Shown here: positions 1 to 8,192 of the stretch, in pieces
Position numbering within the stretch: the first letter of the stretch is position 1
How the letters are laid out: the number at the start of each line of letters is the position of its first letter
NCBI GenBank assembly: GCA_030598645.1
Contig: JAUVPN010000039.1
Coordinates: 1 to 11,869, forward strand
Origin: Hyphomicrobium sp.
GTDB lineage: Bacteria > Pseudomonadota > Alphaproteobacteria > Rhizobiales > Hyphomicrobiaceae
Length of the DNA: 11,869 bases
Reading direction: 5' to 3'
Position numbers and translations under genes: made by a program
Notes under the pieces: generated by a model
What the model was told of the DNA's origin: nothing
Databases searched by the model: none
Seen by the model: the letters and a program-made list of their open reading frames with translations, nothing else

Positions 1-745
1 ACGTGTCGGCAATGGCCATTTCGCCGCCTTGACTCGTGAAGATTGCGTAGCCTTCCGCAACCGTCATGGGGCCGTAATCTATCATATCCAGCTGCACGTC
101 CCCTGTTGTAGTAGCGCCATCGCCCCATCCCGTTGCTGTGCCGCCCAGCAAGATCAACATAGCATCGGCGTCTGCGGGATCTGGCTCGACGTAGCCTATA
201 TCATCCGAATGCGCGTCATCAGCGAGCAAGTATATTTCAGTGCCGAAATCCTCATTGTGATCCAGCGCTGGGGACAATTGGCTCGAATCTGCTTGTGAGC
301 CCGAACTCCGAGACCCACCAGCCGCGACGCCATGCCCACCCGACGACCCACCGCCGCCCCCCGATATTCCATTGCTCGACCCGCTAGACCCGACAGCGGA
401 GCCCGATGTTGCGTACATGCCATTCGAGCTGCCGCCGTCGGTGGGGCTCGTTGCGGGTGGCACGCCGCTACCGTGATTGGAGTGACGGTCGCCTGAGTCG
501 GATGTTGATTCACCCGAAGTGGCTTCGGCGCCATCGACAGCATTGTCGGCGGCATCGTGTGCTGATGTTTTATTCGCGCTTAAGCCTTCGGATTGTTCAG
601 CGTCACTTTCGGGGGGCTGTTCCTGCTTAGAGGGTATGGCATCGTCGGACGTGTCTTCGCTCGGCTGTGCCACCGCAGCGTCATCCGGCGTCGTCATTGT
701 GGTAATGGGCAACAACGCCGCAAGATATGGCCACAAGCGCTTCAC
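1..745 (-). CDS. Ser/Gly-rich secreted protein of unknown function, partial (C-terminus beyond left edge)
   Basis: An unbroken frame of 248 codons runs from a GTG at 745-743 to the left edge. The start is supported by a strong Shine-Dalgarno sequence, GGAGGAGG (753-760 on the complement), 7 nt upstream. The N-terminus MKRLWPYLAALLPITTMTT looks like a Sec signal peptide: basic KR, then a hydrophobic stretch, with likely cleavage after AVA near residue 26. An acidic Ser/Asp/Glu/Ala-rich region follows to about residue 90, then a Ser/Gly-rich low-complexity stretch to about residue 155. The last part (about 165-248) looks more ordered, with motifs such as LILLGGTATGWGDG and VQLDMIDYGPMTVAEGYA. 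I do not recognise the family. An exported surface or matrix protein with a flexible linker is a reasonable inference. Its stop codon lies outside the window, so total length is unknown. It follows the acetyltransferase gene on the same strand after a gap of 231 bp. Confidence 0.75.
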   Translation of the reverse strand, partial: MKRLWPYLAALLPITTMTTPDDAAVAQPSEDTSDDAIPSKQEQPPESDAEQSEGLSANKTSAHDAADNAVDGAEATSGESTSDSGDRHSNHGSGVPPATSPTDGGSSNGMYATSGSAVGSSGSSNGISGGGGGSSGGHGVAAGGSRSSGSQADSSQLSPALDHNEDFGTEIYLLADDAHSDDIGYVEPDPADADAMLILLGGTATGWGDGATTTGDVQLDMIDYGPMTVAEGYAIFTSQGGEMAIADT

Positions 746-867
746 GGGATGGCCTCCTCCACGGGAGTAATTGACGCCGTCATCACACCGCCACGCCGCT
801 GGTAGGTGTTGCCTAAGACACCTCCTTTTGAACCACGGAATCCTGCGCGGTGCAGGCCGCAATTCAT
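742..867 (-). CDS. possible 41-residue leader ORF overlapping the secreted-protein start
   Basis: The frame opens with ATG at 867-865, begins MNCGLHRAGFRGSKGG and ends in ...TPVEEAIP. Its TGA (744-742) overlaps the GTG of the next gene as GTGA, an arrangement often used for translational coupling. The Shine-Dalgarno of the downstream gene lies inside this ORF. Against it, there is no good ribosome binding site before the ATG, and a GTGA overlap arises by chance whenever the second codon starts with A. A consensus-like AAGGAGGTG sits inside the ORF without a start codon at a suitable distance. No family is recognised. This is a low-confidence candidate. Confidence 0.2.
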   Translation of the reverse strand: MNCGLHRAGFRGSKGGVLGNTYQRRGGVMTASITPVEEAIP

Positions 868-976
868 CCAGTTACCACGGCGCTCGTAATCCACTCTATC
901 GGGTCAAAGAGAAGCAGCATAGATGACCTGACGACGGACACCTTAGGGTGTAGGCAAATTCATACTTATGAAGAGT
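746..976. other. intergenic region upstream of the secreted-protein gene
   Basis: This stretch should hold the promoter of the secreted-protein gene and any terminator of the acetyltransferase gene. I see two small related inverted repeats. One is ACACC-TTAG-GGTGT at 938-951. The other is AGGTGT/ACACCT around an 8-nt loop at about 805-824, which overlaps a Shine-Dalgarno-like AAGGAGGTG on the minus strand. Neither is followed by a T-run, so neither is a convincing intrinsic terminator. No clear -35/-10 pair was found. Confidence 0.4.
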
Positions 977-2548
977 TCACACGTGTAAAGAGGCGCTGCC
1001 ACCACCTTGCTTTCGCAGCATGACCTTGCCCAGGCGGACCTTCGCGTCACGAAAGTCTGGCTGCCGAGCGATCACCTCTTGATAGCTACAGATCGCCTCT
1101 TTGTGTTCGCCATTTCTTTCTTGGGCTAAACCGAGGTAATAGTGCGCTTGGATCAGCCCTGGATTCAGCTCTATTGCTCTTTGGAAGTAGGCCCTCGCCT
1201 CGACCCACCGGTGCTGCGCGGCATGGGATTGGCCGAGCCCTAAGTGTGCCCAGTCCGAGATTTGCTTAGTCGCAATGAGCGCGCCAAACAACTTTTGCGC
1301 AGCGACCGCATGGCCCCGAGCGAGCTTTAGCTGGCCATACCCCAAGAGGGCTGGTGCGCACTTGGCATAGGTACTTAAGACCTGCCGATAGCCAACTTCC
1401 GCCGCCGCAAAATTCCCTGCCTTGTGCTGCCGACGAATGTAGGTCAAGGCCTTCGGAATACTGCGTACATCCAGGATTGATTCGATGGATTTCTTGCCGG
1501 CATTTGGCTTGAGACGGACGACAACATCCATTATCCGGCGATCACGAGCGCCAAAGGAGTACTTGTAGTCTTCGTTGCCCCTGAGGAAATCATAGTGCGT
1601 GATGCCCATATTAATCACATGTTGGATGCTATGGGCGTGCAATGTGAGCCCCGGCTGCGGTTTGCAAAACGTTTTGTCGCGTGCGCCGACAGCAAATAGG
1701 AGCGTCTTTGTCTGCGCGTCGATCAGACTGGCGAGAGCACCAACTGCCTTGTCGCCTTTCCATAAGATCGGCATAAAGAGCACGCCGAGGTCAAAGCAAT
1801 GCTTCAGCATCTCGCGAAGGTTTTGCTGGATAGGCTTTGCTCGATCCTTCTTTCGTTCGCTCCATTGTCGGCCCCATAAATCAAGCAGACTCTCCACGTC
1901 ACGGTCCAGTGTCACCGCACACACATGTGTAATACGCAACTCCGGATCGCCGTCGACCTGGCGCAGCAGACGTCTCAGCTTTTGGCGCCAATTTGCGCTG
2001 AGCGTGCCTAGGTAAGCGTCCCAATCACCGGGGAGTTCAATGTGGGGGCAAATAGTGAGGTCAATTCCGGTCACTGGGTCGACGGTCGACTTCCAGCGCA
2101 TTTCGAATGCCTTATTCTTGAAGCAGTTGAGGAGCCGGTTCATATTCTTGTCACTGACGCGCACGTACTCAAAATCTACCGTGGCCCATTTCATGGATTT
2201 CAGCGTCTCGGCGAAAGCGGGGACCGCAGCCCCCGCCCACCGTGGCACGCAAATGAAGCCCGTATAATCGGCAAAATAGCGACCCGCCATGGCAATATTC
2301 GTGTAAAAGCCGCCGTTCTTAATTGGTCTGGTGTTTCCCCTCAACGGGAAAAAGGCGACATAATCTTTTGCATTGCCAGTCGGCCTTGCGGCAAGAATCA
2401 ACCATTGTGACTTAATCTGGGGCAGCCACTTCGACATCCAACCCCACGATAAGAACAGATTAGCTTCAGGGTCAGCGGCATAGACGGCTTCCCAATTCGC
2501 CTTTAGGGCATCAAAGGCCTCGAATTGCTCAATGACATCGATCTTCAC
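977..2548 (-). CDS. BioF2/CelD-like GNAT acetyltransferase with C-terminal TPR repeats
   Basis: This 523-residue protein joins two parts. Residues 1 to about 350 match the BioF2-like (CelD, Acetyltransf_6) branch of the GNAT fold. The clearest sign is HYDFLRGNEDYKYSFG at about 318-333, the DFLRG-x-E-x-YK motif typical of this branch; the N-terminal NLFLSWGWMSKWLP near 30-43 also fits. Residues about 363-510 form three to four tetratricopeptide repeats, for example AHLGLGQSHAAQHRWVEARA near 434 and AHYYLGLAQERNGEHKEAIC near 468. Family members are thought to transfer acyl groups from CoA or an aminoacyl donor, often in polysaccharide or envelope loci; the substrate here is unknown. TPRs normally bind partner proteins. 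No signal peptide or membrane segment is seen, so it is probably cytoplasmic. The start is GTG at 2548, with GGAGG 5 nt upstream. It lies 74 bp after the large membrane gene, so co-transcription is plausible. Confidence 0.85.
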   Translation of the reverse strand: MKIDVIEQFEAFDALKANWEAVYAADPEANLFLSWGWMSKWLPQIKSQWLILAARPTGNAKDYVAFFPLRGNTRPIKNGGFYTNIAMAGRYFADYTGFICVPRWAGAAVPAFAETLKSMKWATVDFEYVRVSDKNMNRLLNCFKNKAFEMRWKSTVDPVTGIDLTICPHIELPGDWDAYLGTLSANWRQKLRRLLRQVDGDPELRITHVCAVTLDRDVESLLDLWGRQWSERKKDRAKPIQQNLREMLKHCFDLGVLFMPILWKGDKAVGALASLIDAQTKTLLFAVGARDKTFCKPQPGLTLHAHSIQHVINMGITHYDFLRGNEDYKYSFGARDRRIMDVVVRLKPNAGKKSIESILDVRSIPKALTYIRRQHKAGNFAAAEVGYRQVLSTYAKCAPALLGYGQLKLARGHAVAAQKLFGALIATKQISDWAHLGLGQSHAAQHRWVEARAYFQRAIELNPGLIQAHYYLGLAQERNGEHKEAICSYQEVIARQPDFRDAKVRLGKVMLRKQGGGSASLHV

Positions 2549-2622
2549 CCTCTCCTCCCATATGACGTGTTTTTTTCTACAATTCTGCTGGTTCGTAGCT
2601 CAGGGATCCGTGTTTCAAGGCA

Positions 2623-5600
2623 CTAGGGCATGATGTCGCCGAACGCGGCATTCCTCTCCTGTCCTTCGCACAAGCTCTCAATACGACAAATCAGGTCATT
2701 CCAATCAGACACGTGCTGGCGATCGATCGGCATGAATGAACGCAGATGTTTTGCAATCTCACGGAGGCTTTCAATCTCGGAGGCGGAGATAGCGTTGGCG
2801 TCAGCTGCCAATTCAAGACGTGAGAGTGTCTCGGCGAACCAGGACCGCGCCTCCCTAAGAACACGCGCGCGCATAAAGACCAGCGCGTAGTTCTCGTCAA
2901 GGAGCCGTATAGCTGGAATGGATTGAACTTTGGTTGCCGATTGCGATTGGCCAGCAAGAGGATCATCAAAAGCGCTTGACACCTCCTCCCACTCGCGACG
3001 GAAGTTCTTTTCCAATTGGGCAATCTGCTTGTCGAACAGGTTATCTTGCGCCCGCAGCGCATCGAGGGCTGCACGGGCATCATGGTGCCTCGCTTTCTCT
3101 TGCGGGCCGCACAATTGGGTCAGGTCTTCAGTGGTCAACCCTGTCAACTGGCGCAACGCGCTGAAGGCTTCATCATAGCGCAGCTCGTTTGCGGACTGTG
3201 CGGGGGACACCTCCTTCTCTTCTGTCGTCCTCGCGCCGCCGCTGCGGATCTTCGATTCATCGGAGAAGACGATAACCTGTGAGGTTGCCTGACGCTCGGC
3301 CGCCGTTTTCTCCGTGGTTGGCATTGTTGGCCCGTTAGGCTTCCTGGTCTCGCTTGGCTTACTTGCCTCACCTGAAGGTTCGCAGGTCTGCAAATGGGAT
3401 GCGAGCGTGGCGTGTTCAGAGGCATACTTTCGCGTTTGCATAAGTGAGGGCTTAAGTGATTCCCAATCGGCGCGTTTATCCGCGAATTGATCCGCGGCTG
3501 TTCCTGGACACGACTCGGGAGTGACCGAGCTCGGCGGCATCGCCGCCGGATCAGCAGGCGGTGGACCAGAACGTTCTTGTGGCGTGTGACGGACTTGCTC
3601 ATCGACGGACCCCGCCGAAGACTTGTCCTTTTTCTGCACTTGACCGTGCGGAGAACGGCCAGCTTCTTTTCGTGCTGCTGGATTGCGGCGCGCCCTAATG
3701 AGCGAAGTGGCGGGCGCCTTAGCCGGCGGGTTGATAGTTTCATCCTGCGCAGCAAGTCGCGCAATTAATGAGAAAAAGGCAGCACTGACAAGATAGCGAC
3801 CATCTTCGTTGGGATCGCCGAGAACAAACCCACTAGCCACGCCCGCATTCAACACACCCGTGATGAGATGGCGAACGTCCGCGGGGCAGCCTTTGGTGTC
3901 AATTTCGTGCGTAAAACCGTTCTCGGCTTGCACGGGTCGCGAGGCTTCAAGCAAGAGCTGCGCGGTCCGTTGCGACTGCACGCGAAGCGAAACCCGCAAC
4001 AATTCTTCTGGGTTGCTTTCCACCAACGCAGCAGAACCTGCGATTCGTTGCACGTCCAATCGACGCGATAGGTACTCAATCAATTCCGGCTTAATGGCGT
4101 ATGTTTGGCCTGGGCCCTTCTTGCTCGCCAAGTCGATAGCGCAGGCAGCGTTTAATACGGAGCGCAGAATCTCTCCATCCGAGTCGTTCGCCTCTGAAAC
4201 GTCAACATAGGCAAGGATGCCGGGTTCCAAACTCTTAGAATAGGAAACGGCCTTGAGTGCAACGCGCGCGCCTTCTTGAGCATGTGGCAACAAAGCAGCA
4301 TCAAGTATCACCTCTCGACCCTGACGATCGCGCAGTGTTGCGCCCGTACCACTGGTAGACAATTGGGCGCGCGCGCTGGCTCCAAGTAGACCGGAGATGA
4401 AAACGAGCCCATCGATCGCAAGAGCAATGAACAGCGCCACAAAAGCCAGCAGATTCCGGTCGAAGAAGGCATTCCAAGTCACAATGAATCGATGCGCGCG
4501 GTCATCCCGGCGCAGCGAGGCTTCCCTCAAGCTTGTGCGAAGCGGCAGAATTGCTGCCATTTGAAGCCCAGAAATTTGCAAGCATTGTTGGCCCAGGCTC
4601 AACAACTCATTGGTACTTCGACCATCAACCTTGATCGCCTTGCCACAAGCTTGGTTGAAACGGGCTGAAACGGCGTTTGCAGCAAAGATTCTTCCAGTGG
4701 CCTCGCTTGCAAAGTCGGCAGTACAGTCGACGTGGTCAGGATCGGCAAAATCACCCGGGACACGCTTCAGGCTTCCGACCAAGCCCTCGCACTGATGCTG
4801 GAGCTTTGCGAAGTTCTCCTTATCAGGAGTGTTGACAAAGTTCCGTTTGGCCTCGTTCAGGGCATCGAGCTTTGCCGCAATGCCTTGTGAACTAACCAAT
4901 GTCTCATCACGTTGAGCCCGAAGTGTCGCGAGCCGGCCATGCGCAAGTTCGATCCGGCCAGTTAACTTTGCTGCCTCACTCTTCAATTTTGCGGCATATG
5001 CCGCCTTCGATGCGCGCTCTTCAACAAGCCGTGCTATTCGGACTTGCACATCGCTGAGTTGTTCAGCAAGCAATTCCGTCGCAATTCGCAGCTCATCCTC
5101 CTCTTTCTTGATGTGTCTATATTGGGGCCCCTTGCCCGCCTTCTTCGTGACCCCGATGCCAATCGCTTCCGCCTTCGCCTCAGCCCTCTTGCGCTGCAAT
5201 TCAGCGCGCCGGCTCAACAACGTCTCATCAAGAGAGCGAGCCATCGATTTCACCCGCCGCAACGCCATGTCGGTTTCGGCGAGCGCCTCGGCAGCAAGAC
5301 TTATTCGCTCTTCCAGCGCTGCTAGATTCGCCTGTGCCACTGAGACCGCCTCAAGCTCGCTGGCGATTTCCTCATCACGAATGTCAGTGTTGGTTTGGCG
5401 AATAGCTTGAAACAATGATGGCACTTTCAAAGCTTCAAGCTCTAGCGCGCGGATCTGCTCTTCATATGCGTGCCATTGTGGGCCGTCGAACAGCGACATC
5501 ACCGCATTGCGTCGGTTTTTCTCTAATTCTCCGGAGAGATCTGAAAGGAGTCCCGCAACCTCGATTTGCATCCGCGACTGGCTGGCTCGTTCGCGGTCTT

Positions 5601-6207
5601 TCGGCGAGAAAATGTTGTCAAAAAGCGAGTCAAAAGAGAAAAAAACAGAGGCTGCCATGCACGCCAGGAACATGATCCAAAGCGGAATATTGCGCAAAAT
5701 GGTCTTCGCTGAACCAATATACGATTGCACGATCTCCCTAATTCCCGAGGCGTAAGGAACGTTTCTAAAGAGGAGCACTCCGGCGACCAAGGTCGCAACC
5801 GCAATGAAAAAATCAAAATGCCAACTAGAGGCTTCAAGGGGCAGCAGGCCTAAGAACCAGATTGTCCCTGCCCCGATAACGATAACGCACGAGAGTGCGA
5901 CAATACTGCTCGCACTTTCAACCACGAACCCTGCGCGACGGCTGCTTGGAGCAGACGGAGGCACTTCATCTGCACTCTTGACGAATGTTTCGCCGATCAT
6001 CCAAGCGCTAACCAGCATGACGCCCTGAATGCCGAATGTGAGGAGGAAGCTCAGGAGTGCCTTGTCGGTGAAGTTCGTCATGCCGTCCCAGGTCGTCCAC
6101 CCCGATGCAATCGACAGGGCAAGGGACGTGAGACCCAATAGGAGTAGCTGCCAATGCCTGGCTACCATGTGGGCAGATGCGGCCAACATGCGAGAAGTTT
6201 GCCTCAT
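2623..6207 (-). CDS. large polytopic membrane protein with periplasmic coiled coil, unknown function
   Basis: I read 1194 residues from the ATG at 6207. The frame stays open upstream to a TTG at 6342, but that start has no ribosome binding site and adds 45 low-complexity residues. The ATG itself has only a weak GGGGAA upstream. Five hydrophobic helices come first (about residues 20-40, 50-70, 100-122, 132-148 and 175-193). A long charged coiled coil follows (about 210-460), then a region with four cysteines (473, 495, 521, 542) and a sixth helix (585-610, LLAFVALFIALAIDGLVFIS). The positive-inside pattern and the cysteines suggest that the coiled coil is periplasmic and the tail cytoplasmic. 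The tail has a folded segment (about 630-825), a Pro/Ser/Lys-rich linker (826-1005) and a helical domain (1005-1194). The layout loosely recalls DUF4407-type membrane proteins, but I cannot confirm homology. A scaffold or signalling role across the membrane is conjecture. Confidence 0.8.
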   Translation of the reverse strand: MRQTSRMLAASAHMVARHWQLLLLGLTSLALSIASGWTTWDGMTNFTDKALLSFLLTFGIQGVMLVSAWMIGETFVKSADEVPPSAPSSRRAGFVVESASSIVALSCVIVIGAGTIWFLGLLPLEASSWHFDFFIAVATLVAGVLLFRNVPYASGIREIVQSYIGSAKTILRNIPLWIMFLACMAASVFFSFDSLFDNIFSPKDRERASQSRMQIEVAGLLSDLSGELEKNRRNAVMSLFDGPQWHAYEEQIRALELEALKVPSLFQAIRQTNTDIRDEEIASELEAVSVAQANLAALEERISLAAEALAETDMALRRVKSMARSLDETLLSRRAELQRKRAEAKAEAIGIGVTKKAGKGPQYRHIKKEEDELRIATELLAEQLSDVQVRIARLVEERASKAAYAAKLKSEAAKLTGRIELAHGRLATLRAQRDETLVSSQGIAAKLDALNEAKRNFVNTPDKENFAKLQHQCEGLVGSLKRVPGDFADPDHVDCTADFASEATGRIFAANAVSARFNQACGKAIKVDGRSTNELLSLGQQCLQISGLQMAAILPLRTSLREASLRRDDRAHRFIVTWNAFFDRNLLAFVALFIALAIDGLVFISGLLGASARAQLSTSGTGATLRDRQGREVILDAALLPHAQEGARVALKAVSYSKSLEPGILAYVDVSEANDSDGEILRSVLNAACAIDLASKKGPGQTYAIKPELIEYLSRRLDVQRIAGSAALVESNPEELLRVSLRVQSQRTAQLLLEASRPVQAENGFTHEIDTKGCPADVRHLITGVLNAGVASGFVLGDPNEDGRYLVSAAFFSLIARLAAQDETINPPAKAPATSLIRARRNPAARKEAGRSPHGQVQKKDKSSAGSVDEQVRHTPQERSGPPPADPAAMPPSSVTPESCPGTAADQFADKRADWESLKPSLMQTRKYASEHATLASHLQTCEPSGEASKPSETRKPNGPTMPTTEKTAAERQATSQVIVFSDESKIRSGGARTTEEKEVSPAQSANELRYDEAFSALRQLTGLTTEDLTQLCGPQEKARHHDARAALDALRAQDNLFDKQIAQLEKNFRREWEEVSSAFDDPLAGQSQSATKVQSIPAIRLLDENYALVFMRARVLREARSWFAETLSRLELAADANAISASEIESLREIAKHLRSFMPIDRQHVSDWNDLICRIESLCEGQERNAAFGDIMP

Positions 6208-6777
6208 AGCTGCACTGGTTTCCCCAGAAGAACTGGCTTCTCCAGCAGAAGTGATTCGACAAGACCCGGTTCGGCGAAGACGCGAACAGACAGGACCAGG
6301 CGGATACAGTATCCCATCAGCGTTCGTCTGGGTCCGGCGCAAAGAGAGATATATCGGATGGGGTATTTCTGAGGTGCGGATGAGAGCTTATTGACGTCGT
6401 AGTCGGGGCATGAACAGGCTTTGCCTGAAAGGTACACGAACCTATTAACCGCGTATCAGTTCGGTAATCGTGCATAACAAGGCGACGCCGATCTCGCGCA
6501 AAATCTGTTCAAAGCAAGCTCCTTAGTGGAAACCAAACAATTAGACCCAAGAAACGTCCCTTTGATCCAGGTATGACGGTGCCTCCTCGCTCAGGAGCAC
6601 TGGCGCCCATAACAAGATCACCAACACTACTTTTGGCTTACACCCAGCGATTGATAACAGTATGAGTGAGCGAAGCACGAGAGGTTGAGCCTTGAAAGGC
6701 TATAGATGCGCGGTGCGCGCGCGTGGCATACCAATTATCGCGCATCGTCGCGGCACTATGTATGCTGCGCCTTCCCC
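6208..6777. other. 570-bp intergenic region between regulator and membrane-protein genes
   Basis: No convincing gene lies here. It should contain the promoter of the large membrane gene and the end of the regulator transcript. Two small perfect inverted repeats are visible: AGCCTT-GA-AAGGCT at 6688-6701, about 80 nt past the regulator stop, and CAGGC-TTT-GCCTG at 6415-6427. Neither is followed by a T-run on the relevant strand, so termination is unproven. Confidence 0.4.
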
Positions 6778-7599
6778 TCAGCGCGGTGCTGCGGCGTGCT
6801 TCACGCTATCCTCGAGCTTGCGAGGTGTCGAGGTACTTTCAGAAAACGAGGTAAGACACAGGGCGACCTGAGTACGATTGTTGGCGCCAAGTTTTCGCAT
6901 AATTTGGCGGACATGCACCTTCACGGTTGCTTCCGTCATGCCAAGATGCCTCGCGATGACCTTGTTCGGCAAGCCATTGCGCAAAAGCTTGACGACATCC
7001 TGCTGACGTGCCGTCAATTTCCTGGAATGTGTTTCAGTTGCACCGAAATTCGACGTCATGCTACCACCGCCGGCACCACCACGATCAATGGGAAGTTCGG
7101 CCTTCTGAAGGGGCGGGCAACTATCAGTTGCGGTCAAGGCAGATGGCGGGAAATATGACCCCCCGCCTAGGATGAATGTAAATGCCCGTAGCGCGATTTG
7201 AGGGTCAAGTGAGGATGGGATAAAGCCCATGGCACCCGCCTTAAAGGCCGCCAGAACCTCGGCGGGCTCGTCTCGATCGGACATGACGACGAGAGGGGCG
7301 TCAGGAAATACTGAAAGAATACACTCAATGGTCTGTGTCAGTTCGGCTTCACCAACTGATTTACCGCCAATACTAAGAACCACCAACCGGCAGTCTGCTT
7401 TTGATTCGCTCTCCGACGGCAGCCCAACGGGGGCGACTGATGTTACAATCAGGCCCTCGCTGCTGGACCACTGTTCGAGAACACGCGCGATACACGATCG
7501 GCGCAACTTTAGTGGATCGACAATGACGACACTGGGCTCAGTGATCTCGCGACCGAGCAGCCGTTCTTCTTTATTTGGCTGGCTACCCTCAACTTTCAT
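6778..7599 (-). CDS. LuxR/NarL-family regulator with degenerate (non-phosphorylatable) receiver domain
   Basis: The 273-residue protein has response-regulator architecture. Residues about 22-150 look like a receiver domain, with strand 1 VVIVDPL at 24-30, strand 4 LVVMSDRDEP and AAFKAGAMGFIPSS near 117-130. A linker rich in Gly/Ser follows, then a LuxR-type helix-turn-helix at about 193-250 (KLTARQQDVVKLLRNGLPNK, then TEATVKVHVRQIMRKLGA). The usual phospho-acceptor aspartate after strand 3 is absent: the sequence reads LVVLSIGG at 73-79. The conserved lysine of strand 5 is replaced by serine (FIPSS). Control by phosphorylation is therefore unlikely, and it may act as an orphan or ligand-sensing regulator. 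The start ATG at 7599 has GGAGA 6 nt upstream. Targets are unknown. The 13-bp repeat array 280 bp upstream is a possible binding region for this or another regulator. Confidence 0.88.
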   Translation of the reverse strand: MKVEGSQPNKEERLLGREITEPSVVIVDPLKLRRSCIARVLEQWSSSEGLIVTSVAPVGLPSESESKADCRLVVLSIGGKSVGEAELTQTIECILSVFPDAPLVVMSDRDEPAEVLAAFKAGAMGFIPSSLDPQIALRAFTFILGGGSYFPPSALTATDSCPPLQKAELPIDRGGAGGGSMTSNFGATETHSRKLTARQQDVVKLLRNGLPNKVIARHLGMTEATVKVHVRQIMRKLGANNRTQVALCLTSFSESTSTPRKLEDSVKHAAAPR

Positions 7600-7878
7600 A
7601 TGACGTCTCCATTCGTCGCGCGCGTCGAGACGGCCTGCGTTGTGCGCAATGAGCAGAAGAGGGGAGATGCGTTAGTTACCGAGGTTTGGTGAAAGCTGAC
7701 GATGCGAACAACAGTTTGACAAATCGTCACAATCCGCAGATTCGCAAGAAGGGCCACAACCATTCGTGGTGAAATTGTTTGGATTAAGTTTTGTTCTTTA
7801 CGCGACATCGTTACCGCGCCCTCCATCCCGACTTTGCCCGTCTGGAAGCCATAAGATCGCAGTTGCGTCACATAATGC

Positions 7879-7930
7879 GATGCACTTTAACTATGCATCT
7901 TCACTATGCACATTAACGATGCACCTTAAT
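7879..7930. repeat. tandem array of four 13-bp repeats (possible operator)
   Basis: Four head-to-tail units of exactly 13 bp are visible: GATGCACTTTAAC (7879), TATGCATCTTCAC (7892), TATGCACATTAAC (7905) and GATGCACCTTAAT (7918). A decayed fifth unit, GCTACAGCTTAGT, follows at 7931. The shared core is ATGCA followed by a TTAAC-like end. The units vary at some positions but keep perfect phase, which suggests selection for a series of protein sites rather than recent slippage. It lies 280 bp upstream of the LuxR-type gene and about 220 bp before the first plus-strand ATG. An operator is the simplest reading; an iteron-like role is less likely because no replication gene is nearby. Confidence 0.75.
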
Positions 7931-8192
7931 GCTACAGCTTAGTCATGTCGCGAGGTTTGTCGATAATTCAAAAGTAGTATTAACCGTAATCGTTAGCAAG
8001 TTGACACCAAAGCGTTTTTCGTTGCACTAGACCAAGAAGGTTAACTTCCACGGAACCTAGAATTTGATGAGCATCATCGCGAATGATCTACGTCAACAGA
8101 GCTACTGATTTGTGAGCAATGACGTCGCAAACGGACTAGGGTAGATTATTATGGAAGTTGCTGCAGCGGGCAAAATCCTGGAGGCGTCTCTA

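Noticed and set aside
818..830. ACCTCCTTTT on the plus strand resembling the 3' end of 16S rRNA
   Set aside because: Only about ten bases match and no other rRNA sequence is present. It is simply the complement of a Shine-Dalgarno-like word.
3144..3764. 206-codon minus frame inside the large membrane gene
   Set aside because: It lies out of frame within the Pro/Ser/Lys-rich linker of the real gene and has an Arg-rich shadow composition.
6204..6437. 77-codon minus ORF ending on the membrane-protein start codon (ATGA)
   Set aside because: Same reasoning as for the 7596-7871 ORF: chance overlap, no ribosome binding site and no recognisable domain.
7596..7871. 91-codon minus ORF ending on the regulator start codon (ATGA)
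   Set aside because: It starts with GTG without a ribosome binding site and its composition is not protein-like. The ATGA overlap follows automatically from a second codon beginning with A.
7879..7930. CtrA-type binding sites from the TTAA words in the repeat array
   Set aside because: Canonical CtrA sites have 7 bp between TTAA halves; here the period of 13 leaves 9.
7879..7930. CRISPR array or plasmid iterons
   Set aside because: The units are contiguous with no spacers, and no cas, rep or partition gene is in the window.
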